A DNA stretch of 64,000 nucleotides from Gottfriedia acidiceleris (GCF_004138285.1 NZ_SCFN01000025.1:1-64000); one strand, 5' to 3'; positions 1 through 11,808 are shown, counted from the first letter of the stretch. Notes: generated from the letters alone by a model not told the origin. Numbers and translations: made by a program.

Positions 1-5
1 AAATG

Positions 6-37
6 AAAAACATCAGCTATTAGGCTGATGTTTTTTT
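6..37 (+). terminator. Rho-independent terminator of an upstream unit
   Basis: A 12-bp stem (AAAAACATCAGC paired with its complement) closes a 6-base loop and runs into a T tract. It ends a transcription unit lying to the left of the window, so ctsR starts a new unit. Confidence 0.85.
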
Positions 38-136
38 GTTGTCTTAAAATGCTCAAATGATCAAACGAAATTTATCAAGTTAATAATTTTTTTAATAAAA
101 GTATAAAGGAAAAAAAGCTTCTTAAAAGAATTGTAT

Positions 137-378
<242 letters not shown>

Positions 379-406
379 TTGAAATTTTTCATGAAAGGAA
401 TATAAT
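379..406 (+). promoter_or_regulatory. SigA promoter of the ctsR-mcsA-mcsB-clpC operon
   Basis: TTGAAA (379-384) and a perfect TATAAT (401-406) are separated by 16 bases. The predicted start, near 413, lies inside the CtsR operator, so bound CtsR would block RNA polymerase. Confidence 0.8.
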
Positions 407-409
407 AAT

Positions 410-426
410 AGTCAAAGATAGTCAAA
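410..426 (+). promoter_or_regulatory. CtsR operator
   Basis: Two direct heptads AGTCAAA separated by GAT match the published CtsR box (RGTCAAANANRGTCAAA) at every defined position. It overlaps the expected transcription start of the ctsR operon, which fits autorepression relieved by heat or protein-damage stress. Confidence 0.92.
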
Positions 427-447
427 GTCAGTAAAGGTGGTAAATAG

Positions 448-909
448 ATGAAGAATATATCAGATATTATTGAACAATATCTAATGCACTACTTTGACAT
501 ATCCGATAAAGATTATGTCGAGATAAAAAGAAGTGAAATAGCGAATAAATTTGATTGTGTACCTTCTCAAATAAATTATGTAATTAATACTAGATTCACA
601 TTAGAAAGAGGATATGTAGTAGAAAGTAAACGTGGCGGTGGAGGGTATATTCGAATTATTAAAGTGCAATTTCATGATAAAGCGAGCGTAATTGATCAAA
701 TATTAAGTAGCTTTACTAATAATATTGCACAGTCTAGCTCGGAGGACTATATTCGTCTACTACTTGAAAAAAATGTAATTACTCAGCGTGAAGCAAAAAT
801 GATGTTAAGTGTATTAGATCGTTCAGTAATAATGGTTAATTTACCTTATCGAGACGAGTTAAGAGCAAGAATGTTCAAGGCAATGCTAAGAAGTTTAAAG
901 TATAAATAG
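448..909 (+). CDS. ctsR: Transcriptional repressor CtsR
   Basis: CtsR is a 153-residue dimeric winged-helix repressor of class III heat-shock genes (clp genes). Residues 1-70 form the helix-turn-helix and wing; the wing carries R62 followed by four glycines and a tyrosine (63-67), the DNA-reading loop that McsB targets in B. subtilis. The C-terminal half (about 80-150) is the dimerisation domain. The start follows AAAGGTGG by 7 bases. It is the first gene of ctsR-mcsA-mcsB-clpC and has a perfect CtsR box at its own promoter, so it is autoregulated. The length is normal for the family. Confidence 0.98.
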   Translation: MKNISDIIEQYLMHYFDISDKDYVEIKRSEIANKFDCVPSQINYVINTRFTLERGYVVESKRGGGGYIRIIKVQFHDKASVIDQILSSFTNNIAQSSSEDYIRLLLEKNVITQREAKMMLSVLDRSVIMVNLPYRDELRARMFKAMLRSLKYK

Positions 910-928
910 AATATGGAGGTTGCCCATA

Positions 929-1477
929 ATGATTTGTCAAGAATGTCAAGAACGTCCGGCAACATTACACTATTCTAAAATTATTAATGGTGAGAAAACA
1001 GATATTCACTTATGTGAGAAATGCGCAAATGAATCGAACAATAAATATATTTTTTCTGAAATAGGTGGTTATTCTGTAAATGATTTGTTAGCTGGATTGT
1101 TTAAAGGTAATACTGGTATTTATGAAATGAAGAAAAATAAATTTCATCAAGATTCCCAAATTGAATGTCCTAGATGTAAGATGACTTTTCAAAAGTTTAC
1201 TAAAATTGGACGTTTAGGTTGTTCAACTTGTTATGAAACATTTATGGATCAGATGAAACCAATTGTTAAAAGAATTCATAGTGGTAATGTATCGCATACA
1301 GGGAAAATACCTCAAAAGATTAATGGGGCAATCTCCTTGAAAAGGAAGCTACAAGACTTGAAATCTCAAATGCAAAATTTTATTGATAAGGAAGATTTTG
1401 AGCAAGCAATTAAGATTCGGGATGAAATTCGTGAAATTGAAAAAGATTTACAAGCCCTTCAAAAGGAGGTGGAGTAA
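929..1477 (+). CDS. mcsA: McsA, zinc-binding activator of McsB
   Basis: McsA activates the arginine kinase McsB and modulates CtsR. With the ATG at 929 it has 182 residues; an in-frame TTG at 920 is rejected because it abuts GGAGG (915-919), which sits 9 bases before the ATG. Zinc pairs are visible at C3/C6 and C29/C32, then a CPRC and a CSTC pair in mid-protein. The C-terminal 40 residues form a UVR-type helical hairpin like the one in the ClpC linker. It is co-transcribed with ctsR and mcsB, with only 5 bases before the next start. Confidence 0.97.
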   Translation: MICQECQERPATLHYSKIINGEKTDIHLCEKCANESNNKYIFSEIGGYSVNDLLAGLFKGNTGIYEMKKNKFHQDSQIECPRCKMTFQKFTKIGRLGCSTCYETFMDQMKPIVKRIHSGNVSHTGKIPQKINGAISLKRKLQDLKSQMQNFIDKEDFEQAIKIRDEIREIEKDLQALQKEVE

Positions 1478-1482
1478 GTTAC

Positions 1483-2550
1483 ATGTCTATTAATCGAATT
1501 ATTAATGAAGCGATTAGTCCATGGATGAAACAAGAAGGTCCAGATGATGATATCGTTTTAAGTAGTCGTATTAGGTTAGCTAGAAATTTCAGTGCATATT
1601 TGTATCCAACTTTACTTAGTCAAGACAAGGCTAAAGAAATTTGTCATTTAGTTAAACATTATTTTGAAGGTAGTACAGCTTTACCAAACGGACCTTTTGA
1701 ATATATTGAAATTAATCAGTTAGAGCCAGTAGAGAAAAGAGTATTAATTGAAAAACACTTAATAAGTCCTAATTTAGTTCAAGAGTCGGTACATGGTGCA
1801 TGTATATTATCTCAGGATGAACAAATTAGCATTATGATTAATGAAGAAGACCATTTAAGAATTCAAGCTCTATTTCCAGGTTTACAACTTAGAGAGGCAC
1901 TTACTCAAGCGAATCATATTGATAATTATATAGAGAGTCAGCTTGAATATGCTTTCGATGAAACAATTGGTTATTTAACCAGCTGTCCTACTAATGTTGG
2001 TACCGGATTAAGGGCCTCAGTGATGATGCATCTTCCAGCACTGGTCATCACAAAACAATTTAACCGTTTAATTCCTACTATTAATCAACTTGGTTTAGTA
2101 GTAAGAGGAATTTATGGTGAAGGTAGCGAAGCATTAGGTAATATCTTTCAGATTTCGAATCAAATAACATTAGGGAAATCGGAAGAAGAAATAATAGAAG
2201 ACTTAACGACAATTGTACAACAACTGATCAAACACGAGAAATCAGCAAGAGATGCACTTGTAAGAACTTCTTTAATTCTTTTAGAAGATCGAGTCTTTCG
2301 TTCTCTAGGTACATTGAAATACGGAAGAATAATAGAAACAAAGGAAAGTGCTAAGTGTTTATCGGATGTACAATTAGGGATTGATTTAGGTTTAATTGAT
2401 GGTTTATCTAAAAACTTTTTACATGAATTAATGATATTAACTCAACCAGGTATTTTACAACAGTATGTAGGTGATCAGCTTACTCCCGAGGAAAGGGATA
2501 TTAAAAGAGCATCACTAATACGCGAAAGACTATCTAACAAAAATAACTAA
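1483..2550 (+). CDS. mcsB: Protein-arginine kinase McsB
   Basis: McsB phosphorylates arginines on damaged proteins and on CtsR, tagging substrates for ClpC-ClpP. The 355-residue protein has the ATP:guanido phosphotransferase fold. Visible are SSRIRLARN (about 27-35, nucleotide binding), the catalytic Cys at 168 in SCPTNVGTG, and a C-terminal RDIKRA (about 338-343) matching the RDxxRA phospho-arginine sensing motif. AAGGAGGTGG lies 11 bases before the ATG, inside the end of mcsA. No residue expected for activity appears to be missing. Confidence 0.98.
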   Translation: MSINRIINEAISPWMKQEGPDDDIVLSSRIRLARNFSAYLYPTLLSQDKAKEICHLVKHYFEGSTALPNGPFEYIEINQLEPVEKRVLIEKHLISPNLVQESVHGACILSQDEQISIMINEEDHLRIQALFPGLQLREALTQANHIDNYIESQLEYAFDETIGYLTSCPTNVGTGLRASVMMHLPALVITKQFNRLIPTINQLGLVVRGIYGEGSEALGNIFQISNQITLGKSEEEIIEDLTTIVQQLIKHEKSARDALVRTSLILLEDRVFRSLGTLKYGRIIETKESAKCLSDVQLGIDLGLIDGLSKNFLHELMILTQPGILQQYVGDQLTPEERDIKRASLIRERLSNKNN

Positions 2551-2570
2551 TTATATAGGAGGAACCAATT

Positions 2571-5012
2571 ATGATGTTTGGTCGATTTACAGAACGTGCT
2601 CAAAAAGTATTAGCTCTTTCTCAAGAAGAGGCAATCCGAATTGGACACTCAAATATAGGTACAGAACATATTTTACTAGGACTTGTTCGAGAGGGAGAAG
2701 GTATTGCTGCTAAGGCATTACTTGCACTTGGTTTAAGCCCAGAGAAAGTACAACAAGAAGTGGAAACTTTAATAGGACGTGGTCAGGGAGTTGCCCAAAC
2801 TGTGCATTACACTCCTAGAGCTAAAAAAGTGATTGAATTATCAATGGATGAGGCTCGCAAATTAGGGCATTCATATGTAGGAACAGAACACATCCTTTTA
2901 GGACTAATTCGAGAAGGAGAAGGTGTAGCAGCAAGAGTATTAAATAATCTTGGTGTTAGCTTAAATAAAGCTCGTCAACAAGTTCTTCAATTATTAGGTA
3001 GCAATGAAAGCTCGTCTAATCATCAAAATGGATCTGCTAATCAAGCAAACACGCCTACATTAGACAGCTTAGCTCGTGATTTAACAGTATCGGCTAGAGA
3101 GGGTCGTCTAGATCCTGTAATCGGACGTGGTAAAGAAATTCAGCGAGTAATTGAAGTGTTAAGCCGACGCACTAAGAATAATCCAGTATTAATCGGTGAG
3201 CCTGGTGTAGGTAAAACAGCTATTGCAGAAGGATTAGCTCAACAAATTGTTAATAATGAAGTACCAGAGATTTTAAGAGATAAACGAGTAATGACACTTG
3301 ATATGGGTACCGTCGTAGCTGGAACTAAGTACCGTGGTGAATTTGAAGATCGTCTGAAAAAAGTAATGGACGAAATTCGTCAAGCTGGAAATATTATTCT
3401 TTTCATTGATGAACTTCATACATTAATTGGTGCAGGTGGAGCGGAAGGTGCAATTGATGCATCTAACATCTTAAAGCCATCATTAGCACGTGGAGAGCTA
3501 CAATGCATCGGTGCAACAACAATTGATGAATACCGTAAATATATCGAAAAAGATGCTGCATTAGAGCGTCGTTTCCAACCAATTCAAGTTGATCAGCCAA
3601 GTGTAGATGAGTCAATTCAAATTCTTCAAGGCTTACGTGACCGTTATGAGGCACATCATAGAGTATCAATTTCTGATCAGGCAATTATTGAAGCTGTAAA
3701 ACTATCTGATCGATACATTACAGACCGTTTCTTACCGGATAAAGCAATTGATGTTATTGATGAGGCAGGTTCTAAAGTGCGACTACGTAGCTTTACAACA
3801 CCGCCAAATTTAAAAGAATTGGAATTAAAATTAGAGGAAGTTCGTAAAGAGAAAGATGCAGCTGTTCAAAGTCAAGAATTTGAAAAAGCGGCATCATTAA
3901 GAGACTCAGAACAAAGATTACGTGAACAATTAGAAGATACGAAACGCCAATGGAAAGAGAAACAGGGTAAAGAAAATTCTGAAGTAACTGTAGAGGATAT
4001 AGCGAATGTTGTATCATCATGGACGAATATTCCAGTTACAAAACTTGCTCAAACAGAGGCAGATAAACTGTTAAATATGGAAAGTGTTCTTCATAAACGA
4101 GTAATTGGTCAAGAAGAAGCAGTAGTAGCAGTTTCTAAAGCTGTACGACGTGCAAGAGCTGGATTAAAAGATCCAAAACGTCCAATTGGTTCATTTATTT
4201 TCTTAGGTCCTACAGGGGTAGGTAAAACAGAGTTGGCTCGAGCATTAGCTGAAACAATTTTTGGCGATGAAGATGCGATGATTCGTATTGATATGTCGGA
4301 GTATATGGAAAAACACGCAACATCTCGTTTAGTAGGAGCACCTCCAGGATATGTAGGATATGATGAAGGTGGTCAATTGACTGAGAAAGTTAGACGTAAA
4401 CCTTACTCAGTAATTCTATTAGATGAAATTGAGAAAGCACATCCAGACGTATTTAATATTCTACTTCAAGTATTAGAAGACGGTCGATTAACAGATTCAA
4501 AAGGCCGCACAGTTGACTTTAGAAACACACTTGTTATCATGACATCAAACGTTGGAGCAAGTGCTTTAAAAACAAATAAATATGTTGGATTCAATATTAA
4601 CGATGGAGAAAAAGATTACAAAGATATGAAAGGAAAAGTATTAGAGGAATTGAAAAAAGCATTCCGTCCTGAATTCCTAAACCGTATCGATGAAACAATC
4701 GTTTTCCATTCATTAGAGAAGAAACATATTAAAGAAATTGTTCACTTAATGGTTAATAGCTTAACGAAGCGTTTAAAAGAACAAGAAATCGAACTAGAAT
4801 TATCAGATGCAGCAATTGATAAAATTTCAGATGAAGGATTCGATGCTGAATACGGAGCTCGTCCTTTAAGAAGAGCAATTCAAAAACAAGTAGAGGATCG
4901 TTTATCCGAAGAATTATTAAAGGGTAATATTGAAAAAGGCCGAAAAGTTATTCTTGATGTAAAAGATAATGAATATTTGATAAGGTCAGCGGCTGAAACT
5001 GTAAATCAATAA
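2571..5012 (+). CDS. clpC: ATP-dependent Clp protease ATPase subunit ClpC
   Basis: ClpC is an AAA+ unfoldase that delivers substrates to ClpP, working with the MecA and McsB adaptors. The 813-residue protein has two N-terminal Clp repeats (about 1-145), AAA-1 with Walker A GEPGVGKT (about 209-216), a short UVR-containing middle domain (about 410-475), and AAA-2 with Walker A GPTGVGKT (about 546-553). A VGF tripeptide near 671 is the ClpP-docking loop. The start is the first of two tandem ATG codons, 7 bases after AGGAGG. It is the last gene of the CtsR operon and is followed by a terminator. Confidence 0.99.
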   Translation: MMFGRFTERAQKVLALSQEEAIRIGHSNIGTEHILLGLVREGEGIAAKALLALGLSPEKVQQEVETLIGRGQGVAQTVHYTPRAKKVIELSMDEARKLGHSYVGTEHILLGLIREGEGVAARVLNNLGVSLNKARQQVLQLLGSNESSSNHQNGSANQANTPTLDSLARDLTVSAREGRLDPVIGRGKEIQRVIEVLSRRTKNNPVLIGEPGVGKTAIAEGLAQQIVNNEVPEILRDKRVMTLDMGTVVAGTKYRGEFEDRLKKVMDEIRQAGNIILFIDELHTLIGAGGAEGAIDASNILKPSLARGELQCIGATTIDEYRKYIEKDAALERRFQPIQVDQPSVDESIQILQGLRDRYEAHHRVSISDQAIIEAVKLSDRYITDRFLPDKAIDVIDEAGSKVRLRSFTTPPNLKELELKLEEVRKEKDAAVQSQEFEKAASLRDSEQRLREQLEDTKRQWKEKQGKENSEVTVEDIANVVSSWTNIPVTKLAQTEADKLLNMESVLHKRVIGQEEAVVAVSKAVRRARAGLKDPKRPIGSFIFLGPTGVGKTELARALAETIFGDEDAMIRIDMSEYMEKHATSRLVGAPPGYVGYDEGGQLTEKVRRKPYSVILLDEIEKAHPDVFNILLQVLEDGRLTDSKGRTVDFRNTLVIMTSNVGASALKTNKYVGFNINDGEKDYKDMKGKVLEELKKAFRPEFLNRIDETIVFHSLEKKHIKEIVHLMVNSLTKRLKEQEIELELSDAAIDKISDEGFDAEYGARPLRRAIQKQVEDRLSEELLKGNIEKGRKVILDVKDNEYLIRSAAETVNQ

Positions 5013-5081
5013 GCAATTACAAAGTTCATACCTTTTATGAAGGATAATTGAACAAATTAATTGTAAAGTTATCTAATTTGT

Positions 5082-5106
5082 GAAAAAGGGCGTGAAGCCC
5101 TTTTTC
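5082..5106 (+). terminator. Terminator after clpC
   Basis: A GAAAAAGGGC stem with a 5-base loop and complementary arm ends in a T-rich tail. It closes the ctsR operon and separates it from radA. Confidence 0.88.
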
Positions 5107-5191
5107 TTATATCAAAAAAGCGTTAGGATAGACTTAGAATACATACTCTATTAATATAGAAAATCATAGTAACAAAAGAGGTACTATACAT

Positions 5192-6517
5192 ATGGCTAAA
5201 AAGAAAACTAAATTCGTTTGTCAATCTTGTGGATATGAATCAGTTAAGTGGATTGGAAAGTGTCCTGCATGTAACGAGTGGAACACAATGGTTGAGTTTA
5301 TAGAACAGCCTGCTAGTTCAAGAAGGCTAACGTTTAATACAAATGCTACAGTAGAAGGAACGAAACCAATTTCAATCATGGAAGTGGAAATAGGTACTGA
5401 AACTCGTATCGAAACCTCCTTCGATGAGTTTAACCGGGTTTTAGGTGGCGGTATCGTTTTAGGTTCACTAGTATTAATTGGTGGTGACCCGGGAATTGGC
5501 AAGTCGACGATGCTTTTACAGGTTTCCTCACAATTGGCTAAAAAGGATCATAAAGTTTTATATGTTTCAGGTGAAGAATCTCAGAAGCAAATAAAATTAA
5601 GAGCAGAACGACTAGGTGTCGCTACACAAAACTTATATGTTTTATCCGAGACAGATTTGTCTTATATTGCTCGATATATGGATGAGATGTCTCCTGATTT
5701 TGTTGTAATTGATTCGATTCAAACAATCTATTTACAAGAAGTAACATCTGCTCCTGGTAGTGTTTCACAAGTTCGAGAGTGTACTTCAGAATTAATGAAA
5801 ATCGCGAAGACAAAAGGCATTCCGATCTTTATAGTAGGACATGTGACAAAAGAGGGATCAATTGCAGGCCCACGTTTACTGGAACATATGGTTGATGCAG
5901 TGTTATATTTTGAGGGTGAAAGACATCATACATATCGAATATTAAGGGCAGTTAAAAATCGTTTTGGTTCTACTAATGAAACGGGTATTTTTGAAATGAA
6001 AGAGTTAGGATTAGTAGAAGTGCTGAATCCATCGGAAATATTCTTAGAAGAGAGACCTTTTGGAGTAGCAGGTTCAACTGTTGTTGCTTCTATGGAAGGT
6101 ACTAGACCTGTACTTGTTGAATTACAAGCACTTGTCTCTCCAACGAGCTTTGGAAATGCAAGGCGAATGGCAACAGGTATAGATCACAATAGAGTATCGT
6201 TAATTATGGCTGTATTAGAAAAGAGAATGGGCCTTTTATTACAAAATCAAGATGCTTATTTAAAGGTTGCCGGAGGACTGAAGTTAGATGAGCCAGCTGT
6301 AGACTTAGCTGTTGCAGTAAGTATAGCATCAAGCTTTCAAGATAAACCTACTAATCCAACAGATGTAGTAATTGGTGAGATCGGTTTAACAGGAGAAGTT
6401 CGAAGGGTATCTAGAATAGAGCAAAGAGTACAAGAAGCAGCTAAACTTGGATTTAAAAGAGCAATAATTCCATCAAAAATATTGGAGGATGGAGTTTTCC
6501 TGAAGGAATGGAAATAA
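5192..6517 (+). CDS. radA: DNA repair protein RadA (Sms), C-terminus frameshifted
   Basis: RadA is a RecA/DnaB-like branch-migration ATPase in recombination and repair. It has an N-terminal C4 zinc finger (C10, C13, C24, C27), Walker [10 protein letters not shown] (about 97-105), the RadA signature KNRFG (about 254-258) and a C-terminal Lon-like domain. As read, it ends after 441 residues with an atypical 12-residue tail. One extra A in the run at 6475-6479 would restore an in-frame 28-codon tail ending at 6567. That gives 458 residues, the usual family length, and a stop just before disA. This is either a sequencing error or a real 1-base deletion. Confidence 0.95.
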   Translation: MAKKKTKFVCQSCGYESVKWIGKCPACNEWNTMVEFIEQPASSRRLTFNTNATVEGTKPISIMEVEIGTETRIETSFDEFNRVLGGGIVLGSLVLIGGDPGIGKSTMLLQVSSQLAKKDHKVLYVSGEESQKQIKLRAERLGVATQNLYVLSETDLSYIARYMDEMSPDFVVIDSIQTIYLQEVTSAPGSVSQVRECTSELMKIAKTKGIPIFIVGHVTKEGSIAGPRLLEHMVDAVLYFEGERHHTYRILRAVKNRFGSTNETGIFEMKELGLVEVLNPSEIFLEERPFGVAGSTVVASMEGTRPVLVELQALVSPTSFGNARRMATGIDHNRVSLIMAVLEKRMGLLLQNQDAYLKVAGGLKLDEPAVDLAVAVSIASSFQDKPTNPTDVVIGEIGLTGEVRRVSRIEQRVQEAAKLGFKRAIIPSKILEDGVFLKEWK

Positions 6518-6569
6518 TAGGTATTAATACAGTACATGAAGCATTAAAATACGTGTTAGGAGGGTAGAG

Positions 6570-7643
6570 ATGGAGGATCAAAAACAAAAAGCTAAATCAA
6601 TGTTGCCAGTTTTAGAAATGATCGCTCCAGGTACACCATTGCGTGATGGCATTGATAATGTACTTAGAGCACAGACTGGTGGATTAATTGTACTTGGCTT
6701 TAATGATGAAACAAAAGAAATGGTCGATGGTGGTTTTCATATTAATGACCCTTTCTCTCCAGCTAGCTTATATGAATTAGCAAAAATGGATGGAGCACTC
6801 ATTTTAAATGAAACAGGAACAAAAATCCTGTTGGCAAATGCACAATTGATACCAGATCAATCAATCTTTACAAAAGAAACTGGTATGCGTCATCGAACTG
6901 CAGAACGAGTATCAAGACAAACAGGAAATTTAGTAATTGCTATTTCGCAAAGACGTAATGTTATTACCTTATATAAAGGTAATTTGCGCTATACACTGCG
7001 AGATATTGGCGTAATTTTAACAAAAGCTAATCAGGCGATTCAGACTCTTGAAAAATATAAAATTGTGTGGAATCAAGGGATTACGTCACTTAGTATTTTA
7101 GAATTTGAAGAGCTAGTTACATTATTTGAAGTTGTAAATGTTTTACATAGTGTTGAAATGGTTCTTCGAATTAAAAATGAAATTAATAACTATGTAATTG
7201 AGCTTGGTGATGAAGGAAGACTGATTGAATTACAGTTAATTGAGATCATTTCGGACCTTGAGGAGGAGGCATTACTTTTAATAAAGGATTATCATTATAG
7301 TAAGGAACAAGATCCTAAAAGTATTTTGCAAAAACTTCAAGAACTGGCAAACGAAGAATTGTTAGAGGATCATGCCATTATTAAATTGCTAGGTTATCCG
7401 AATAATACAAATCTTGAGGAAATGGTTGAGCCTAGAGGGTATCGTATGTTGATGAAAATTTCTAGACTGCCGCCGCTAGTGATTGAAAATTTAACACAGA
7501 GATTTAAGCACCTTAAAGGGATCTACAAAGCTACTCTTGCTGAGTTAGATGATGTTGATGGAATTGGTGAAATTCGTGCAAAAAAAATCAAAGAAGGATT
7601 AAAACGAATTCAGGAGCAACTGTATATCAATAGACATAACTAA
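6570..7643 (+). CDS. disA: DNA integrity scanning diadenylate cyclase DisA
   Basis: DisA makes c-di-AMP from two ATP and scans DNA for branched structures before sporulation. The 357-residue protein has an N-terminal DAC domain with DGA (about 74-76) and RHRTAER (about 107-113), the two signature motifs of catalysis. A helical linker follows, then a C-terminal helix-hairpin-helix DNA-binding domain (about 290-350, with [13 protein letters not shown]). The start is 2 bases after the stop of the repaired radA frame, and the ribosome-binding site AGGAGGG lies inside that frame, as in the conserved radA-disA pair of Bacillus. Confidence 0.98.
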   Translation: MEDQKQKAKSMLPVLEMIAPGTPLRDGIDNVLRAQTGGLIVLGFNDETKEMVDGGFHINDPFSPASLYELAKMDGALILNETGTKILLANAQLIPDQSIFTKETGMRHRTAERVSRQTGNLVIAISQRRNVITLYKGNLRYTLRDIGVILTKANQAIQTLEKYKIVWNQGITSLSILEFEELVTLFEVVNVLHSVEMVLRIKNEINNYVIELGDEGRLIELQLIEIISDLEEEALLLIKDYHYSKEQDPKSILQKLQELANEELLEDHAIIKLLGYPNNTNLEEMVEPRGYRMLMKISRLPPLVIENLTQRFKHLKGIYKATLAELDDVDGIGEIRAKKIKEGLKRIQEQLYINRHN

Positions 7644-7693
7644 GTTATTTCGTCTAAGATAGAGTTAATTATTTATTTAAAGGAGGTGGCGAA

Positions 7694-8764
7694 TTGATAA
7701 AGAGGATCGTTCAAGTTATTTATATTTTTGTCGGAAGTACTTTAGGTTTAGTACTTTTTCCACTATTAGATAAACTGTTGAAAACAGAGTTACCTAATAT
7801 ATTGCATAATTCTTATGTGCAGGCTTTAAGTGGGGCAGTGATCTTTTTTATTTTATCGCTTTGGTTAGTTGATCCAACAGTAACGTTTATCAAGTATATT
7901 GAGGAGAAATTATTAAAGGCTCCTATTTCAATGATTTTGTTTGGTAGTTTAGGACTTGTTTTTGGACTTATTCTGGCATTTCTTATTTCATTGCCAATTG
8001 ACTCAATTAGATTACAGTATGTTTCATCAATTATTCAAATAGTTGTTACGATTTTATTAGGATATTTAGGTTTTCAAGTTGGGATTAAAAAGAGAGAAGA
8101 ATTATTGAGTTTATTTACTTTATCTTCAAAGGCTAAGAAAAAGGCTGCTGAAGAGCAAGATGCATCGTTCGATATTCCAGTTAAAATTTTAGATACTAGT
8201 GTAATCATTGATGGTCGTATTGCTGATATTTGTCAAACTGGATTCATAGAAGGAACAATTGTGATTCCACAATTTGTATTAGCAGAATTACAATATATAG
8301 CTGATTCCTCAGATACGTTAAAACGAAATAGAGGACGAAGAGGATTAGATATTCTAAATAGAATCCAAAAAGAGCTAGCTATGAAAGTTGAAATCTACGA
8401 AGGGGATTTTGAAGATGTTCCCGAAGTAGATGCAAAATTAGTAAAGCTAACTAAATTAAAAAATGGTATTTTAGTGACAAATGACTTTAATTTAAACAAA
8501 GTAAGTGAACTTCAGCAAATTAAAGTTTGGAATATTAACGATTTAGCAAATGCAATTAAACCAGTAGTATTACCTGGGGAAGTATTAACTGCTTTTGTAG
8601 TAAAAGAAGGTAAAGAAAAATTACAAGGTGTTGCATATTTAGACGATGGTACAATGATCGTTGTAGAAGACGGTAAAGAATCAATTGGAAAACGAGTAGA
8701 AACAGTCGTTACGAGCGTACTACAAACTTCTGCAGGTCGTATGATTTTTGCAAAAGTAAAGTAA
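7694..8764 (+). CDS. yacL: Membrane-anchored PIN-TRAM domain protein (YacL family)
   Basis: The 356-residue protein has four N-terminal hydrophobic segments (within about 1-125), a PIN-type nuclease-fold domain (about 155-270, with acidic residues in LDTSVIIDGR and TNDFNL), and a C-terminal TRAM RNA-binding domain (about 290-350). The combination suggests a membrane-tethered RNA-acting enzyme; the substrate is not established. The start is TTG, 6 bases after AGGAGGTGG; no closer ATG fits. It sits between disA and ispD as in B. subtilis. Confidence 0.93.
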   Translation: MIKRIVQVIYIFVGSTLGLVLFPLLDKLLKTELPNILHNSYVQALSGAVIFFILSLWLVDPTVTFIKYIEEKLLKAPISMILFGSLGLVFGLILAFLISLPIDSIRLQYVSSIIQIVVTILLGYLGFQVGIKKREELLSLFTLSSKAKKKAAEEQDASFDIPVKILDTSVIIDGRIADICQTGFIEGTIVIPQFVLAELQYIADSSDTLKRNRGRRGLDILNRIQKELAMKVEIYEGDFEDVPEVDAKLVKLTKLKNGILVTNDFNLNKVSELQQIKVWNINDLANAIKPVVLPGEVLTAFVVKEGKEKLQGVAYLDDGTMIVVEDGKESIGKRVETVVTSVLQTSAGRMIFAKVK

Positions 8765-8784
8765 GTTAGAGGGGTATACGTAAA

Positions 8785-9471
8785 ATGCAATATAAGGTCA
8801 TCATTCCAGCAGCGGGTTCTGGCTCACGAATGGGTGCAGGCTATAATAAATTATTTCTAAAAATAGTTAGCTCGCCAATTATTGAATTAACTCTAAAAGT
8901 ATTTGGCGAAGATTATCGTTGCAATGAGATTATCTTACCGATTAAAGAATCTGAAAAACAGTTCTTTGAAACTTTAAATTTGCCAAGCAGTATTCAAAAT
9001 AAAATAACCTATGTAAAAGGTGGAGCAGAAAGGCAAGAAAGTGTTTATAATGGTTTGGTTTCAATTAAGGATACTGAAAGTTTTATTTTAGTACACGATG
9101 GGGCGAGACCATTCATAACAAATGCAGTGATTGAGCGGATACTTGAAAAGATGAATGAACATGAGGCAGTCATCTGTGCTGTTCCAATGAAAGATACAAT
9201 TAAGAAAGTTATTGATTATGAAGTCGTTGAAACAATCGATCGTTCTACACTTTGGGGAGTACAGACTCCCCAAGCTTTTACATACAAATGCTTAATAGAT
9301 GCGCATCAAAAAGCAATCGAAAATGGTTATTTAGGAACTGATGATGCAAGCTTAGTTGAATGGAACGGAAGTAAAGTTTTTGTGGTAAATGGAGATTATA
9401 ACAATATTAAAGTAACAACTAAAGAAGATTTGTTTTTTGCTGAAACAATCTATGAACAATATAGAGGTTAG
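8785..9471 (+). CDS. ispD: 2-C-methyl-D-erythritol 4-phosphate cytidylyltransferase
   Basis: IspD carries out the third step of the MEP isoprenoid pathway: MEP + CTP gives CDP-ME. The 228-residue protein opens with the nucleotidyltransferase signature [15 protein letters not shown] (about 8-22, CTP binding) and contains HDGARPF (about 105-111) and a VQTPQAF segment that are hallmarks of the family. It is followed 11 bases later by ispF, which acts later in the same pathway, so the two are probably translated from one message. Confidence 0.98.
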   Translation: MQYKVIIPAAGSGSRMGAGYNKLFLKIVSSPIIELTLKVFGEDYRCNEIILPIKESEKQFFETLNLPSSIQNKITYVKGGAERQESVYNGLVSIKDTESFILVHDGARPFITNAVIERILEKMNEHEAVICAVPMKDTIKKVIDYEVVETIDRSTLWGVQTPQAFTYKCLIDAHQKAIENGYLGTDDASLVEWNGSKVFVVNGDYNNIKVTTKEDLFFAETIYEQYRG

Positions 9472-9482
9472 AAGGTGTTTAC

Positions 9483-9962
9483 ATGTTTAGAATTGGACAA
9501 GGGTTTGATGTTCACGCTTTTGCAGAAAATCGCCCGTTAATTATTGGTGGGATTGAGATTCCATACGAATTAGGTTTATTAGGTCATTCTGATGCCGATG
9601 TTCTTCTTCATACAATATCAGATGCATTGCTAGGGGCTATTGGTGAAGGAGATATAGGTAGACATTTCCCGGATACGGATCCAGCTTTTAAAGATGCTGA
9701 TTCAGCAAAACTACTTCAACACGTATTTCATATTGTTAAGGATAAAGGCTATGAGTTAGTTAATGCAGATTGTACGATTATCGCTCAAGCTCCTAAAATG
9801 GCACCATATATCCAATTAATGAGAGAGCGAATTGCAGAACTGCTTGAAACGACATCTGATTGTATTAATGTAAAAGCAACAACAACTGAAAAATTAGGTT
9901 TTACAGGTAGAAAAGAAGGAATTGCATCCCAAGCGGTTGTATTGTTACAAAAGAAGGCTTAA
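9483..9962 (+). CDS. ispF: 2-C-methyl-D-erythritol 2,4-cyclodiphosphate synthase
   Basis: IspF cyclises CDP-ME 2-phosphate to MEcPP with release of CMP. The 159-residue protein forms trimers with a zinc site between subunits; the ligands D9, H11 and H43 are visible in FDVHAF and [11 protein letters not shown]. The ATG follows AGAAGGTG. It is adjacent to ispD; ispE and the other MEP genes are not in this window. Confidence 0.98.
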   Translation: MFRIGQGFDVHAFAENRPLIIGGIEIPYELGLLGHSDADVLLHTISDALLGAIGEGDIGRHFPDTDPAFKDADSAKLLQHVFHIVKDKGYELVNADCTIIAQAPKMAPYIQLMRERIAELLETTSDCINVKATTTEKLGFTGRKEGIASQAVVLLQKKA

Positions 9963-10004
9963 ACTAATAAAGTATATTAATTATTCAGTGGAGAGTGTCT
10001 ATAA

Positions 10005-11465
10005 ATGTCAAATAGAGTAAGAGTTCGTTATGCACCTAGTCCAACAGGTCATTTACATATTGGAAACGCACGTACAGCGTTATATGTATATTTATTTGCT
10101 AAGCATTTTAATGGTGATATGGTATTACGTATTGAAGATACTGATATAGAACGTAATGTTGAAGGCGGCGAAGAAAGCCAAGCGAAATATTTACACTGGT
10201 TAGGTATTGATTGGGATGAAGGTCCAGATAAAGGTGGCGAGTATGGCCCTTATCGTCAGCTAGAAAGACTAGACTTATACAAACAATATGCTAATGAATT
10301 AATTGAGAATGGTCACGCATACAAGTGCTATTGTACAGAGGAAGAGCTTGCAGCGGAACGTGAAGCGCAATTAGCCGCTGGTCATCCAACTACACGTTAT
10401 AGCGGAAAATGCCGTCATTTAACAGCTGAAGAAAGAGCTGAAAAAGAAGCAGCAGGTGCAGAGCACACTATTCGTTTTGCAGTACCAGCAAATGATACGT
10501 ATGAGTGGGAAGATATCGTTCGTGGAAATATTAAATTTGAATCAAAAGATATCGGTGACTGGGTTCTTGTTAAAAAGAACGGAATCGCTACTTATAACTA
10601 CGCGGTAGTAGTTGATGATGCATTAATGAAGATTAGTCACGTACTGCGTGGGGAAGAGCATATTTCTAATACTCCTAAACAAATCATGGTATATCGTGCA
10701 TTAAATTGGGATGCTCCAGATTTTGGTCATATGGCAGTAATTGTGAACGAAAACCGTAAAAAGCTTTCAAAACGTGACGAATCTGTATTACAATTTATTG
10801 AACAATATCAAAATCTTGGTTACTTACCAGAAGCGTTATTTAACTTTATTGCTCTTCTTGGTTGGTCACCAGTTGGTGAAGAAGAAATTTTCAGCAAGGA
10901 TGAATTTATTAAAATTTTCGATCCTAGCCGTTTAAGTTCTGCTCCAGCTATGTTTGATAAGCAAAAACTAACTTGGATTAACAATCGATACATTAAAGAG
11001 CAACCATTAGAAAAAGTGGTAGAAATTTCATTACCACATCTAATTAAAGCTGGTTTTGTAAATGAAGAACGCACTGCAGATGAAAATCTGTGGGTTACAA
11101 ATCTAGTAGCTTTATATCAAGATCAAATGAGCTTTGGTGCTGAAATTGTTGACTTATCAAGTTTATTCTTTAAAGAAGTATTAACATTCGGTGAAGAAGA
11201 GCAAGCTGTTATTTCTGAAGAGCAAGTGAAGGAAGTACTTTCAGCATTAGTTGAAGAACTTAAAGCTTCTGAAGAATTTACAGTTGATTCGATTAAAGCT
11301 GCAATGAAATCAGTTCAAAAGTCAACTGGACAAAAAGGCAAAAAGTTATTTATGCCAATTCGAGTTGCAACAACTGGTCAATGTCATGGTCCAGAATTAC
11401 CAGCAGCGATGACTTTATTAGGGAAAGAAAAAGTTATTGCTCGTTTACAACAAATAATTGGTTAA
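10005..11465 (+). CDS. gltX: Glutamyl-tRNA synthetase
   Basis: GltX charges tRNA(Glu); in Bacillus the single enzyme usually also mischarges tRNA(Gln), which GatCAB then corrects. The 486-residue class I synthetase has the HIGH-type signature HLHIG (16-20) and the KMSKS-type loop KLSKR (about 253-257). The C-terminal anticodon-binding region (about 340-486) is complete. The gene lies between ispF and the cysE T-box as in B. subtilis. The start follows GGAGAG. Confidence 0.98.
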   Translation: MSNRVRVRYAPSPTGHLHIGNARTALYVYLFAKHFNGDMVLRIEDTDIERNVEGGEESQAKYLHWLGIDWDEGPDKGGEYGPYRQLERLDLYKQYANELIENGHAYKCYCTEEELAAEREAQLAAGHPTTRYSGKCRHLTAEERAEKEAAGAEHTIRFAVPANDTYEWEDIVRGNIKFESKDIGDWVLVKKNGIATYNYAVVVDDALMKISHVLRGEEHISNTPKQIMVYRALNWDAPDFGHMAVIVNENRKKLSKRDESVLQFIEQYQNLGYLPEALFNFIALLGWSPVGEEEIFSKDEFIKIFDPSRLSSAPAMFDKQKLTWINNRYIKEQPLEKVVEISLPHLIKAGFVNEERTADENLWVTNLVALYQDQMSFGAEIVDLSSLFFKEVLTFGEEEQAVISEEQVKEVLSALVEELKASEEFTVDSIKAAMKSVQKSTGQKGKKLFMPIRVATTGQCHGPELPAAMTLLGKEKVIARLQQIIG

Positions 11466-11494
11466 CATTTTGATTAATTTGTAATATATATAAG

Positions 11495-11760
11495 TAATAT
11501 TCATATAGGTAAAATGTTGATAGGGAAAAGTAAATGGTTACTCGTTACACAGAGAGAATCACATTGGTGAAAGTGATTTTAACAGTAGTCATGGAAGTGC
11601 CCCCTTGAGTCCTTAGCCGAAAAATACGTTTTAGTAGGCTAAGGCGGTGGAAACCGTTACATTACATGAGTTGAGATAATTTATTTTATCTAAACAGAGT
11701 GGAACCGCGCATAAAGCGTCTCTGTGTATTTTATATACACAGGGACGCTTTTTATTTTTT
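11495..11760 (+). promoter_or_regulatory. T-box riboswitch (cysteine) controlling cysE-cysS
   Basis: This leader holds the T-box hallmark AGAGTGGAACCGCG (11696-11709), one base off the classic form, followed by a terminator hairpin (arms at about 11715-11728 and 11736-11749, then a T tract). A TGC codon at 11598-11600 lies where the specifier loop is expected, giving cysteine, which fits the downstream cysE and cysS. Uncharged tRNA(Cys) would stabilise the antiterminator. A possible TTGATT -35 box lies near 11470, but its -10 is unclear. Confidence 0.9.
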
Positions 11761-11808
11761 ATAGAGAAAAAATCAAATTCTTAATAAATTCTTTAAGGGG
11801 AAATGAAG

